A model generated the notes under the pieces. The model was not told where the DNA came from. It saw only the letters and a list, made by a program, of their open reading frames with translations, and did not search any database. The position numbers were made by a program, and so were the translations under genes. From Liquorilactobacillus capillatus DSM 19910 (GTDB lineage Bacteria > Bacillota > Bacilli > Lactobacillales > Lactobacillaceae), in assembly GCF_001434915.1 (NCBI RefSeq), contig NZ_AZEF01000042.1, positions 76,717 through 118,029 of the forward strand: a stretch of 41,313 nt of DNA, in the 5' to 3' direction. Shown here piece by piece: positions 20,903-30,129 of the stretch (position 1 is its first letter; each line of letters opens with the position of its first letter).

Positions 20903-20953
20903 AAAAAATAGACGGTCCCAAAAGCCCCTAAAGTAGGCTAATGGATCGTCTAT
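20903..20953 (-). terminator. Terminator of the opp operon
   Basis: On the minus strand the outer stem ATAGACG/CGTCTAT (arms 20947-20953 and 20908-20914), extended by GATCC/GGGAC-type pairing, is followed by TTTTTT (20903-20908). It lies 14 bp after the oppF stop. Confidence 0.75.
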
Positions 20954-20966
20954 AGAAAATACTCAA

Positions 20967-21917
20967 CTAATTATAAGCAGCTGCCTTTTTCTTATACAGT
21001 GCAACTTCTTCTTCTGTACAACGAACAAAATGGCCGGGAACAATCTCACGCAATTTACGTGGATTGCCTGGATGATCTTGCTCGCCTGCAGCATCATAAG
21101 GAATTTGTTTACGGGTCCGCTCATACTCTGGGTCAGGAACCGGCACGGCTGAAATTAAACTAGCTGTATAATCATGCAGCGGGTGTGCATAGACTTCATC
21201 AGCAGTTCCGACTTCAAGTAGTTTGCCGTAATGCATAACTCCAATACGATCCGAGATATATTTAACCATCGAAAGATCATGCGCAATAAAGAGATATGTC
21301 AAACCATGTTCACGTTGTAAATCCTTCAACAAGTTAACGACTTGAGCTTGAATCGAAACATCCAAAGCTGAGATTGGTTCATCAGCAATAATAAACTTAG
21401 GCTGTACAGCTAGTGCACGCGCAATCCCAATCCTTTGTCGCTGACCGCCTGAGAATTCATGCGGATAACGGCTTGAATGATCACGGTTAAGCCCAACGGT
21501 CTCTAATAAATCTTCAACCACCTTGCTACGTTCTGCATCATTCTTAGCGAGGTGATGAATGTCGATCCCTTCAGCAACAATATCCTTGATCTTCATCCGC
21601 GGGTTCAATGAAGCATATGGATCTTGAAAGATCATCTGCATTTCTCTTCTGAAGCTCAAAAAATCGGTCTTAGTTTTTAGCTTACTGATATCTTTTCCTT
21701 CGAATAAAATATTCCCAGCTGTTGGTTCATAGAGGTGGATAATACTTCTACCTGTGGTTGTCTTTCCAGAACCGGATTCGCCAACAAGACCAAAGGTTTC
21801 ACCTTCGTAAACATCAAAGGTAACGTCATCAACCGCCTTGACTTCATCGGCTTTACCCACATTAAAGTATTGTTTAAGATGTTTTACTTCCAAAATTTTT
21901 CTTTGTTTTTCTGACAT
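20967..21917 (-). CDS. oppF: Oligopeptide ABC transporter ATP-binding protein OppF
   Basis: This 316-residue protein is one of the two ATPases powering oligopeptide import. Walker A GESGSGKT is at 46-53, the Q-loop in IFQDPYASLNPR, the signature FSGGQRQRIGIA at 155-166, Walker B IIADE at 176-180, and the H-loop in IAHDLSMVKYISD. The C-terminal extension of peptide-transporter ATPases is present (VPGHFVRC). It is the last gene of oppABCDF, 25 bp after oppD, with a terminator just downstream. Confidence 0.97.
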   Translation of the reverse strand: MSEKQRKILEVKHLKQYFNVGKADEVKAVDDVTFDVYEGETFGLVGESGSGKTTTGRSIIHLYEPTAGNILFEGKDISKLKTKTDFLSFRREMQMIFQDPYASLNPRMKIKDIVAEGIDIHHLAKNDAERSKVVEDLLETVGLNRDHSSRYPHEFSGGQRQRIGIARALAVQPKFIIADEPISALDVSIQAQVVNLLKDLQREHGLTYLFIAHDLSMVKYISDRIGVMHYGKLLEVGTADEVYAHPLHDYTASLISAVPVPDPEYERTRKQIPYDAAGEQDHPGNPRKLREIVPGHFVRCTEEEVALYKKKAAAYN

Positions 21918-21942
21918 ATGGTCTTCTTCCTTCCTCAGTCTC

Positions 21943-22986
21943 TCAAATTGCTTTATGAGCCATTATGTCTTTAAAAGTTTGTCTACGTCGGATGATCTCA
22001 TCTGGCGGTGTAACTTTTGGTGCATTTGGATGTAACAACCAAGTTGCAGCATAATGTGTCTCTGAGACCTTGAAGAATGGCGGTCTCTGTTCAGCATCTA
22101 TTTTCATCGCGTACGGATTACGCGCCACGAATGGGTCACCCTTAGGTGGATCCAACAAATCTGGCGGTGTTCCCGGAATTGCCTCTAATTTTGTGCTCGA
22201 TAGTGTCGGCATTGAATTTAATAAGCCCCATGTATATGGGTGTTGCGGGTTGAAGAAAATCTCATCAACCGTTCCATATTCAACAATTTGCCCTGCATAC
22301 ATTACAGCAACACGATCAGCCATTCCAGCAACAACACCCAAATCATGGGTGATGAAGATAATTGAAGTCTCGATCTTCTCTTGCAATTCTTTCATCAACT
22401 CTAAAATTTGAGCTTGGATAGTAACATCTAGTGCGGTTGTTGGTTCATCAGCGATCAAGATCTCTGGGTAACAAACCAGTGCGATCGCAATAACAATCCG
22501 CTGTCTTTGTCCGCCTGAGAATTGATGCGGATAATTTTTGATCCGCTCTTCAGCATCCGTGATCCCAACTAACTTTAATAAATCTAAAGCTTGCGACCAA
22601 GCTTTTTTCTTATCAACATGTTTATGTTTGATCAGTGGTTCAGCAATTTGTTGCCCAATACGCATCGTTGGGTCAAGTGACGTCATTGGATCTTGAAAAA
22701 TCATCGCGATATCTTTTCCACGAATATTCTGCATTTCTTTTTCAGACTTCTTCAAAATGTCTTGATCATGGAACATGATCGATCCGCCAGTAACTTCAGC
22801 ATTATTAGCCAGCAAACCCATTAAACTCTTAGTCGTAACAGATTTCCCTGAACCAGATTCACCAACAATTGCTAAGGTCTCACCCTTATCTAAGTGGAAG
22901 CTGACATCCCGAATGGCTTTGACATCTCCAGCATACGTGTGAAAATCGATTTTTAAGTTTTTTACATCTAAAATTCTTTCAGCCAT
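21943..22986 (-). CDS. oppD: Oligopeptide ABC transporter ATP-binding protein OppD
   Basis: This 347-residue protein is the partner ATPase of OppF. Walker A GESGSGKS is at 42-49, the signature FSGGQRQRIVIA begins near 156, and Walker B ILIADE is at 176-181. The oligopeptide-transporter C-terminal region is present, but the cysteines that usually form a metal cluster in OppD/DppD proteins (CPFxxRCxxAxxxC) are replaced: the block reads GDPFVARNPYAMKIDAEQ. ATPase function should not depend on them. It overlaps nothing and lies 8 bp after oppC. Confidence 0.97.
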   Translation of the reverse strand: MAERILDVKNLKIDFHTYAGDVKAIRDVSFHLDKGETLAIVGESGSGKSVTTKSLMGLLANNAEVTGGSIMFHDQDILKKSEKEMQNIRGKDIAMIFQDPMTSLDPTMRIGQQIAEPLIKHKHVDKKKAWSQALDLLKLVGITDAEERIKNYPHQFSGGQRQRIVIAIALVCYPEILIADEPTTALDVTIQAQILELMKELQEKIETSIIFITHDLGVVAGMADRVAVMYAGQIVEYGTVDEIFFNPQHPYTWGLLNSMPTLSSTKLEAIPGTPPDLLDPPKGDPFVARNPYAMKIDAEQRPPFFKVSETHYAATWLLHPNAPKVTPPDEIIRRRQTFKDIMAHKAI

Positions 22987-22994
22987 TATCTCAT

Positions 22995-24020
22995 CTACCT
23001 CCTAGTTTTCGGATCGAATGCATCACGTAATCCATCACCCAGCAGGTTAAAGGCAATCATCAAGACACACAATACGATTGCGGGATACCACATCTGATAT
23101 GGTAAGAACTGAAAGTTCTTCTGACCATCATTCAACAACACACCTAGTGAAGTCTGCGGGGCACTGATCCCGATTCCAATAAAGCTCAAGAATGCTTCGA
23201 AGAAGATTGCTGTTGGAATTGTATACATCGTTTGAATAATGATAATGCTGGATAAGTTAGGCACTAAATGCTTCCAAGCGATTTTCCATGGTGATTCGCC
23301 TAACGTTCTCGCTGCTAGCACATACTCCTGCGACTTCAGCTGCAGCGTTTCGGCTCGAATCATCCTGGCCATTGTCGTCCAACTGGAAATAGCGATTGCG
23401 GCAATAATTGAAGTCATTCCGGGCTTCAAAACAATCAACATCAACACAACGATTACCAAACTAGGAATAGACGAAATAATTTCAATAATCCGTTGCATAA
23501 CATTATCGACTCGCCCGCCACGCCAGCCAGAAACTATACCGTACGCGACTCCGAGGGTCAGATCAAAGAAGGTTGCGACCAGCGCTACGATCAATGAGAT
23601 CTTCGTCCCATAAATAATCCGTTCAGCAAGTGAATGCCCTAAATAATCCGTTCCTAAAACAAAATACTTGTTATCGGGAACATTATTTTGTTTGTATTCA
23701 TCGACCCATTCACCAGAAACCTTCAGCTTGCCATTTAATCCATTAATAGGAACACCAGGTATCTTAGCTGGCAAGTTGGCGTATTTTGGTGCTGACTTAA
23801 CCAACGAATCATGGTTGATAAATGGGGTTGAACCAAATGAGATGATAATCATCAAAACAATGATGATGAATGAGATCAACGCACCTTTATTCATCTTTAA
23901 ACGGCGCCATGCGTCTTGGACAAACGTTAGTGATGGTGCAGCAATTTTTTCATTGTCCAATTCTTCTGCTTTGGGCAAAGCCTCAAAGTTTTCTGGACCT
24001 AATTTCAATTTTTCTTCCAT
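22995..24020 (-). CDS. oppC: Oligopeptide ABC transporter permease OppC
   Basis: This 341-residue inner permease has a cytoplasmic N-tail (about 1-40), a first TM segment near 47-66 (ALISFIIIVLMIIISFG), an extracellular loop, then the BPD_transp_1 domain with five further TM segments. The EAA-type loop that contacts the ATPase is seen as ARTLGESPWKIAWKHLVPN. The C-terminus DGLRDAFDPKTRR is typical of OppC/DppC. It lies 5 bp after oppB and 8 bp before oppD, within the opp operon. Confidence 0.96.
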   Translation of the reverse strand: MEEKLKLGPENFEALPKAEELDNEKIAAPSLTFVQDAWRRLKMNKGALISFIIIVLMIIISFGSTPFINHDSLVKSAPKYANLPAKIPGVPINGLNGKLKVSGEWVDEYKQNNVPDNKYFVLGTDYLGHSLAERIIYGTKISLIVALVATFFDLTLGVAYGIVSGWRGGRVDNVMQRIIEIISSIPSLVIVVLMLIVLKPGMTSIIAAIAISSWTTMARMIRAETLQLKSQEYVLAARTLGESPWKIAWKHLVPNLSSIIIIQTMYTIPTAIFFEAFLSFIGIGISAPQTSLGVLLNDGQKNFQFLPYQMWYPAIVLCVLMIAFNLLGDGLRDAFDPKTRR

Positions 24021-24025
24021 TTTAT

Positions 24026-24955
24026 TTAATCCCCACTTCCACTAAGTCGAATCCGCGGATCAATTATTCCATAAATGATATCTGTTAATAAAATAACAGC
24101 TACTAATCCAGCAGAAAACAGCATCGTGACACCCATGATCGTTGGATAATCATTGGTCAGGATAGATTTAACAAATTGTTCCCCAATCCCTGGAATCGAG
24201 AAGATATTTTCAATAACCATTGAACCTGTCATTAACGCAACTGTATATGGTCCAATCAGGGTCACTAAAGGAATCAAGCTATTACGAAGTGCATGGTGCC
24301 AGACGATACCGTACCGGCTCATCCCCTTAGCCTTAGCCAACTCAATATAGTCAGAATTAAGCACGTCGACCATCCCAGTTCGGATAAAACGAGCTGTTTC
24401 AGCAAGCGGTCCAACTCCGAGTGCAATCGTCGGCAGAACCGTGTAGCTGAAACCACCCCAATCCGCGATAGGGAACCAACCGAGTTTTAATGCAATATAA
24501 AACTGCAGTAAAACGGCTAAAACAAAGTTAGGGACTGACTTACCAATAATCGATAAGATAGTACACAGTGTATCGATCCATGTATTCTTATTAACCGCTG
24601 CAATTGAACCAATAACTATCCCTAAGACTACCCCGAAAATCATTGCTTGAATCCCCAACTGAGCCGAAGCTCCGATCCGACTAGCGATTAAGTATGATAC
24701 GGGTTGATTACTAAACTGGAATGAAACTCCTAAATCACCGTGGAGCATTCCGCCTAAGTAGATTAAATACTGCATCCACATAGGTTTATTCAAACCATAT
24801 TGTTCATTCATGATTTGAATCTGTTGTGCCGTCATTTTCTGCTGATTTGAATAAGGCGTCCCTGGCATTAACTTCATCAAGAAGAAGGTAATTGTTGCAA
24901 CCAGGAATAACGTCAATATCATATAGAAAACGCGCTTAAGAAGATATTTCCGCAT
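24026..24955 (-). CDS. oppB: Oligopeptide ABC transporter permease OppB
   Basis: This 309-residue permease has the typical N-terminus RKYLLKRVFYMILTLFLVAT with TM1, six predicted TM segments, and the EAA loop AKAKGMSRYGIVWHHALRNSLIP. The end IDPRIRLSGSGD fits OppB/DppB. It pairs with OppC to form the membrane channel. The gene lies 147 bp after oppA; a hairpin in that gap probably sets lower expression for oppBCDF than for oppA. Confidence 0.96.
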   Translation of the reverse strand: MRKYLLKRVFYMILTLFLVATITFFLMKLMPGTPYSNQQKMTAQQIQIMNEQYGLNKPMWMQYLIYLGGMLHGDLGVSFQFSNQPVSYLIASRIGASAQLGIQAMIFGVVLGIVIGSIAAVNKNTWIDTLCTILSIIGKSVPNFVLAVLLQFYIALKLGWFPIADWGGFSYTVLPTIALGVGPLAETARFIRTGMVDVLNSDYIELAKAKGMSRYGIVWHHALRNSLIPLVTLIGPYTVALMTGSMVIENIFSIPGIGEQFVKSILTNDYPTIMGVTMLFSAGLVAVILLTDIIYGIIDPRIRLSGSGD

Positions 24956-25035
24956 ATTATTTCCTCACATTCTAAAAACAAGATAATTAACTAACTGCTT
25001 TTTTGCAGCTTCCACTATTATATACCGTCAAACAG

Positions 25036-25073
25036 CAATTGGGGGTTAACATTTGCTGTTAATCCCCCAATCG
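25036..25073 (-). promoter_or_regulatory. Intra-operon hairpin between oppA and oppB
   Basis: A strong hairpin 30 bp after the oppA stop has arms 25036-25051 and 25057-25073. It includes an uninterrupted GGGGG/CCCCC block, a TTAACA/TGTTAA block and one bulge. On the transcribed minus strand no T run follows, so it is more likely an mRNA-stabilising or processing structure than a full terminator. A smaller CTGC-A6-GCAG hairpin lies further toward oppB. Confidence 0.6.
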
Positions 25074-25102
25074 ATTTTAAATTCTAAAATAGACAAACAT
25101 AT

Positions 25103-26719
25103 TTACTTAATATATGCATCCTTAAAGTTGTAATTTACACCAGCAGCATTGTAGATAACACCCTTAACCTTAGACTTGAGCATAGTTGCATTTGCTTGTT
25201 GATAGAGTGGTGAGATTCCTTGATCTTCCATCAGAACTTTGTGTGCTTGCACCAAATCATTCCAACGTTTGGTTGTATTGCCCGCATTTGTTGACTTAGA
25301 AGATTCAATCAACTTGTCATATTCGGCATTCTTCCACTTACCATTATTGTAAGAGTTATCTGAAGTAAGTAAGTCTAAGAAACTGATTGGGTCAGCAAAA
25401 TCAGCACTCCAAGCCGTAACAACAACATCAAAGTTTCCTTTGACTGAACGATCTAAACGAGTCTTAAACGGTACGTTAGAAACAGAAACCTTTGCTCCAG
25501 CCAAATTCTCTTCAATCTGACTTTGGAGAAATTCAGTTGAATCCTTAGCTTTATCAGTATCATCACTTAGTAAAGCAAAACTCAATTCTTTCACGCCAAG
25601 TTCTTTCAAGCCTTCACTCCAAAGTTTCTTAGCTTTAGTGACATCATTTGCAGTCGCATCTTTTACATAAGCATCATCTGCAAAGTCTTTGCCGTTATGT
25701 TTAGCCATATCAGAAGCAACTAACCCTTTTGCGACCGTTGAACCATCACCTAAAACTTTGCCTGTGAATTGTTTACGGTTGATAACCAAGGATAACGCCT
25801 GACGAATCTTCTTGTTTTGGAATTCTTTCTTCGTTTGATTGTACTCCAAGTAGAAAGTTGAAGCACCATGACGGATAACTAATTCTTTCGAATCAGCTAA
25901 CTGTTTTGCCTGTTCTGAGTTAAGGTAAGTCATATCAAGTTTACCCGATTGATATAGGTTGTAACCAGTTGAGTTGCTTTTGTTAACTTTATAATTAATA
26001 GCTGACAATTTAACATTTTTCTTATCCCAGTAATCATTGTTTTTCTTCAATGTCCAGCTCAAGTTAGATCCAGTCCATTTTGTTAATTCAAATGGTCCAT
26101 TGTAAACCATATATTTTGAAGCAGTTCCGTACTTGCTGCCATATTTGTCAACAGCTTTTTGACTTTGCGGGTAGAAACTTGGGAAACCCATTAACAATTT
26201 GAAATATGGAACTCTCTTATCTAAAGTAACTACTAATTTATAATTGCCTTCTGCCTTAACCCCTAAAGTTGAAGCTGATTTCTTTCCGGCTGTGATATCA
26301 TCAGCATTTTGAATTCCGCTGAAGAGATACGCATACTGTGAGCCGGTTGAAGGTTTAACGGTTCTCTGCCATGAATAAACAAAATCTTTTGCAGTTACCT
26401 TATCTCCGTTGCTCCATTTAGCATCTTTACGCAGGTTAAACGTATATTTCAACCCATCATTGGCAACAGTTGTCTTAGTCGCAATTCCAGGTTCGATCTT
26501 ACTATCCTTGCCCAGACGATACAAACCTTCATTTGTATTGTTCAAAGCATCAAAACTGACACGGTCAGTTGCCTTGGAAAGGTCCATTGTTGGCAATTCA
26601 GCCGTCTCATCCCAATTCAAAACCTGCTTGGATGAGCTGTCTTTTGATCCACAAGCTGCCAAGAAAACCGCTGACAGCATTGCAACTGCTCCAAGCTTAG
26701 CGAATTTATTTATTTTCAT
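25103..26719 (-). CDS. oppA: Oligopeptide-binding lipoprotein OppA
   Basis: This 538-residue extracellular substrate-binding protein (SBP family 5) is anchored by a lipid. The signal peptide is clear: KINK, a hydrophobic core, then lipobox LAAC with Cys23, followed by a GSKDSSSK linker. SBP5 features include the LPTMDLSKATD region near the N-terminus, GLKYTFNLRKDAKWSNGDKV with TAKDFVYSWQR next to it, and KIRQALSLVINRKQF. It captures peptides for OppBCDF. GGGAG lies about 10 nt before ATG 26719. It is the first gene of the operon, and its own downstream hairpin fits the excess of binding protein usually seen. Confidence 0.97.
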   Translation of the reverse strand: MKINKFAKLGAVAMLSAVFLAACGSKDSSSKQVLNWDETAELPTMDLSKATDRVSFDALNNTNEGLYRLGKDSKIEPGIATKTTVANDGLKYTFNLRKDAKWSNGDKVTAKDFVYSWQRTVKPSTGSQYAYLFSGIQNADDITAGKKSASTLGVKAEGNYKLVVTLDKRVPYFKLLMGFPSFYPQSQKAVDKYGSKYGTASKYMVYNGPFELTKWTGSNLSWTLKKNNDYWDKKNVKLSAINYKVNKSNSTGYNLYQSGKLDMTYLNSEQAKQLADSKELVIRHGASTFYLEYNQTKKEFQNKKIRQALSLVINRKQFTGKVLGDGSTVAKGLVASDMAKHNGKDFADDAYVKDATANDVTKAKKLWSEGLKELGVKELSFALLSDDTDKAKDSTEFLQSQIEENLAGAKVSVSNVPFKTRLDRSVKGNFDVVVTAWSADFADPISFLDLLTSDNSYNNGKWKNAEYDKLIESSKSTNAGNTTKRWNDLVQAHKVLMEDQGISPLYQQANATMLKSKVKGVIYNAAGVNYNFKDAYIK

Positions 26720-27109
26720 CGCAAAACTACTCCCTTTTTTGTCTCTTACGAAACATTATTTATTACAGTGACTAAATTTTATATGAAATTTAAATTAAAT
26801 ACAAGAAAAAATTCTTATATTCTTACTAAAAAGTAAATTTTCACTCAGTTTTATCGTCATATCTGCACTTACAACTTATTTTTGTTAACATTTTTCTAGT
26901 TTTAGTTACTTTTTTAAAGTAAAACACTAAATTTTTTTCCAATCACAAAAAAGTGTTTCTAATCAAATAATAATCAAATTCACTGCTTTTTTAGTTATTT
27001 TTAGATATTGTATGCCTAAACGACTTTCTTTATCTTTATAGTTGATCAATGCTTGTTATCTGCAAAAATATGTTTACATCTTAGTACTATGACTAGTATC
27101 TTTAAATGT
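26720..27109. other. AT-rich divergent intergenic region oppA / hflX
   Basis: This 390-bp very AT-rich spacer holds the minus-strand oppA promoter and the plus-strand hflX promoter. A half-match to the CodY consensus (AATTTTC at 26836-26842 followed by a poor second half) is present but too weak to call. No coding sequence is seen. Confidence 0.5.
26776..26804 (-). promoter_or_regulatory. Candidate oppA promoter
   Basis: On the minus strand TTGTAT (26799-26804), 17 bp, then TAAAAT (26776-26781), about 55 bp before the oppA ATG. The surroundings are AT-rich, so chance matches are possible. Confidence 0.5.
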
Positions 27110-27115
27110 TATACT
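27110..27115 (+). promoter_or_regulatory. Candidate extended -10 for hflX
   Basis: TATACT preceded by TGT (extended -10 TGTTATACT) lies about 30 bp before the hflX start. An ATGACT hexamer lies 15 bp upstream. Confidence 0.5.
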
Positions 27116-27147
27116 ATTTAGGTATTCAAAGGAGGGGTTATTTTCTT

Positions 27148-28407
27148 ATGATTAAGGTTATTATTGCCGGTATTGAAAACCAGCAGTCTAATTTTGACTA
27201 CTTAATGCAAGAATTAGCAGAATTAGCTTATGCAAATAACATGCAAGTTGTCGCAGATATCCGCCAAGGACTACAACGCCCTGTAGCAGCAACTTATTTA
27301 GGTAAAGGCAAGATCGAAGAACTTTCCCGACTTGCAGAGGTTAAGGGAGCCGAGATGCTTATTCTCAATGATGAACTCTCGCCAACTCAGATTCGTAATC
27401 TTGAAAAAGAAACGGCCTTAGCTGTCTTAGACCGGACAGAACTAATTCTCGAAATTTTTTCATCTCGTGCACGAACGAAGGAGGCTCAACTTCAAGTTGA
27501 AATCGCGCGGCTTAAATATAAGTTGCCACGTTTACGGACTTCTTCAAATGAAAAACTGGATCAGCAAAGTTCTGGTGGTTCCCTTGCTAACCGTGGTGCT
27601 GGTGAGACCAAGCTTGAAATTAACCGACGGACGATCCAGAAACGAATCGCTCAGTTAAGCCGTGATTTGAAAAATCTTGATAAGGAACAAGAGATCCAAA
27701 GTAGTTCCAGACGTGAATCAGGCCTCCCAAGTGTTGCTCTAGTCGGTTACACTAACTCGGGTAAATCAACGACTATGAACGGTCTACTCAATTTGCTGAG
27801 TGATACTGATATTCCACCAGCTAAGCAAGTTATGACTAAAGATATGTTGTTTGCCACCCTCGATACGTCAGTCCGTAAATTGCGCTTTCAAGATAAAAGA
27901 GAATTCTTGTTAAGTGATACTGTCGGTTTCGTCAGCAAACTGCCACATAATTTAGTCAAAGCTTTCCAATCGACCTTAGCTGAAGTTAAAAATGCTGACT
28001 TACTACTCCATGTCGTCGATCTTTCTGACAAGCATTCTGCTGAAATGGTCAAGGTTACTACTGAAACACTTAAAGAACTAGGGGTTGAAAATACACCAAC
28101 GATCTATGCTTTTAATAAAGCTGATAAAACTGACAGCCGCTATCCTGTAATAGAAGGTCAACAGATCACCTATAGTGCACGTGATGCCAAATCATTGCAT
28201 GCGCTAGCCGACCTGATAAAACGTGTCCTCTTTAAAGATTATAAAACACACAAGTATTTTATCTCTTTTGAACAGGGACGTTACTTAGAGAAAATCAATC
28301 AGCTCGCGTTGGTAACAGACACGACCTACAACGAAAATGGTGCAATCATTACAGCTGAGATCTCCCCTGCACAAGAAGAGTATTTCGCACGTTTTCTAAC
28401 AGAATGA
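27148..28407 (+). CDS. hflX: GTPase HflX (ribosome-splitting factor)
   Basis: This 419-residue cytosolic GTPase binds 50S subunits and in other bacteria splits stalled or heat-damaged ribosomes. The HflX N-terminal domain has the signature RTKEAQLQVEIARLKYKLPR (109-128) and the GG...NRGAGETKLE loop near 143-157. The G domain has G1 GYTNSGKST (200-208), G3 in DTVGFVSKLP, and G4 NKAD. A longer frame starts at 27106, but ATG 27148 has AAAGGAGGGG upstream and begins the conserved MIKVIIAGIE, so it is chosen. It is followed after 46 bp by a permease gene with its own ribosome binding site; the two are probably cotranscribed. Confidence 0.95.
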   Translation: MIKVIIAGIENQQSNFDYLMQELAELAYANNMQVVADIRQGLQRPVAATYLGKGKIEELSRLAEVKGAEMLILNDELSPTQIRNLEKETALAVLDRTELILEIFSSRARTKEAQLQVEIARLKYKLPRLRTSSNEKLDQQSSGGSLANRGAGETKLEINRRTIQKRIAQLSRDLKNLDKEQEIQSSSRRESGLPSVALVGYTNSGKSTTMNGLLNLLSDTDIPPAKQVMTKDMLFATLDTSVRKLRFQDKREFLLSDTVGFVSKLPHNLVKAFQSTLAEVKNADLLLHVVDLSDKHSAEMVKVTTETLKELGVENTPTIYAFNKADKTDSRYPVIEGQQITYSARDAKSLHALADLIKRVLFKDYKTHKYFISFEQGRYLEKINQLALVTDTTYNENGAIITAEISPAQEEYFARFLTE

Positions 28408-28453
28408 CCTTTTTAATTCTTAAACGTTCTCCTTTAATGAAAGGATTTAGCTA

Positions 28454-29785
28454 ATGAAAAAACAGGTAACGCTCAAACGCACACTTGGTTTATGGTCGTC
28501 GCTTGCACTCGTTATTGGAACTGTTATTGGTTCTGGAATTTTTTTTAAACAAGCATCTGTCCTCGACTACTCACACTCCACAACAATGGCTTTATTTGCC
28601 TGGCTATTGGGAGGTTTGCTTACTTTAGCGTCTGGGCTAACTATTGCTGAAATAGGAGCTCAGATGCCGCATACAGGCGGACTTTATGTTTATATGGAGA
28701 AGATTTATGGCAAATTATGGGGATTTCTTTCTGGTTGGATGCAAATTATTATTTATGGACCGGCAATGATTGCTGCTCTAGGTTCATATCTTGCGATTTT
28801 GCTGGTTGCATTCTTTGACTTACCGGCTTCTTGGCAGCATCCGCTAGCTATTTTTTCTGTAATGCTGATTACACTTTTCAACCTCTTATCGAATCGGTAT
28901 GGTGCAGCCTTTCAAATTATAACTACTATCGGCAAATTCATTCCGATTATCGCCATCATTATTTTTGGTCTCTTTTTCGGTGATCACAACGCTTTAGGGC
29001 AAGTCGCTTCTCAAGCATCGACTAGTGCTGGTGGTAACTTTGGTGTTGCTATTCTAGCAACACTCTTCGCTTATGATGGGTGGATTCTGATCGCTAACAT
29101 GGGTGGTGAAATTAAAACCCCCCAAAAGCTGCTACCATTAGCTATTATCTGGGGCTTAGTAGTTGTCCTACTTGCCTATGTACTTGTAACTTGGGGCGTC
29201 TTTAGCGTTATGTCGGCTTCTCAAATCCATCATTTTGCTGAAAATACGACACCACACTTTGCGACAATTGCATTTGGCGACCTAGGCGGTAAACTGCTTA
29301 ATATTGGTATTATCATCTCAATTGCTGGTTGTTTAAACGGTAAAGTCATGTCTTTCCCCCGGATTATGTATGCGATGGCTAAAAATAATGAATTACCGTT
29401 TTCTAAACAATTATCCTATCTGAATGCTAAGACCCATAGCCCGGTTTTTGCAATTCTGACAATCTTTGCAATCGCCGTATTAATGATCCTGACAGTTGAC
29501 GCCGATCGCCTAACTGAACTGTGTATTTTCACAGTTTATTGTTTTTATGTGATGGCATTCTTTGGACTTTTCAAGCTGCGGTTACTTCGACCGCGTTTGC
29601 CACGCCCCTTCTCAGTCCCGTTATATCCGTGGATTCCTTTAATTGCTATTGGCGGGGCGATCTTTGTTTTAATTAGTGAGATTATCTTTGATACACAGGG
29701 TGTCTTCGTTTCACTTGTCATCGTTATTGTTGGGATCCCAATTTACTTTTACAAACACAAATTCAACCGACTTGATAAGCTTTAA
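28454..29785 (+). CDS. APC superfamily amino acid permease (LAT/SteT-like)
   Basis: This 443-residue polytopic membrane protein has about 12 TM segments. The APC helix-1 signature GTVIGSGIF is at 22-30 and the later segment LFAYDGWILIANMGGEIKTP is typical of the L-type amino-acid exchanger branch, which includes the serine/threonine exchanger SteT. The exact substrate cannot be read from sequence. AAAGGA precedes ATG 28454 by about 8 nt. No terminator lies between it and hflX, so they are probably one transcript that ends at the strong hairpin at 30021-30068. Confidence 0.88.
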   Translation: MKKQVTLKRTLGLWSSLALVIGTVIGSGIFFKQASVLDYSHSTTMALFAWLLGGLLTLASGLTIAEIGAQMPHTGGLYVYMEKIYGKLWGFLSGWMQIIIYGPAMIAALGSYLAILLVAFFDLPASWQHPLAIFSVMLITLFNLLSNRYGAAFQIITTIGKFIPIIAIIIFGLFFGDHNALGQVASQASTSAGGNFGVAILATLFAYDGWILIANMGGEIKTPQKLLPLAIIWGLVVVLLAYVLVTWGVFSVMSASQIHHFAENTTPHFATIAFGDLGGKLLNIGIIISIAGCLNGKVMSFPRIMYAMAKNNELPFSKQLSYLNAKTHSPVFAILTIFAIAVLMILTVDADRLTELCIFTVYCFYVMAFFGLFKLRLLRPRLPRPFSVPLYPWIPLIAIGGAIFVLISEIIFDTQGVFVSLVIVIVGIPIYFYKHKFNRLDKL

Positions 29786-29883
29786 GATATACAAGCACCT
29801 CTCATATCTCACCGTCAGAATTACGTACTGACTCTAAGTTTGGAAGTATTTCTTAGTTTAAAAAATTATTCTAGCAAAGAAGA

Positions 29884-30009
29884 GCGTGTGACATAAGTGA
29901 AGTGCCTTCCAAAACTTGATTTACATGTCCAACTTTTTAAGGCAGTACAAAGCCGGGAAAATTTGAATAATTCGAAGTTAGACGAAGCATTTTGACTTAT
30001 GGAACACGT
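29884..30009. repeat. Imperfect long inverted-repeat element
   Basis: A 126-bp non-coding element whose ends are imperfect inverted repeats. The left arm (29884-29918) contains CGTGT, CATAAGT, CTTC and AACTT blocks. The right arm (29974-30009) read on the other strand contains CGTGT, CATAAGT, CTTC and AACTT in the same order. It could be a MITE-like or other dispersed intergenic repeat, or a structured RNA. No gene is visible between 29786 and 30129 apart from this element and the terminator. Confidence 0.5.
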
Positions 30010-30020
30010 TTATACGTAAT

Positions 30021-30068
30021 AAAAGAGGGACTGTGCCAAAATTTAACTTTTGGCACAGTCCCTCTTTT
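30021..30068. terminator. Bidirectional terminator between convergent transcripts
   Basis: A perfect 21-bp inverted repeat (30021-30041 and 30048-30068) with a 6-nt loop. The GC-rich core is GAGGGACTGTGCC, and the outer AAAA/TTTT ends give a T run on either strand. It lies between the plus-strand permease gene and the minus-strand ABC operon, so it can stop both. Confidence 0.92.
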
Positions 30069-30129
30069 GCTTTAACTTATCTACAGTACGTTCAAAGTCG
30101 ACCAGCTATTACGAATGCTTCTTAATAAT

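Noticed and set aside
26836-26850. CodY-box-like sequence upstream of oppA
   Set aside because: Only the first half fits the consensus; about four mismatches in 15 bases in AT-rich DNA are not convincing.
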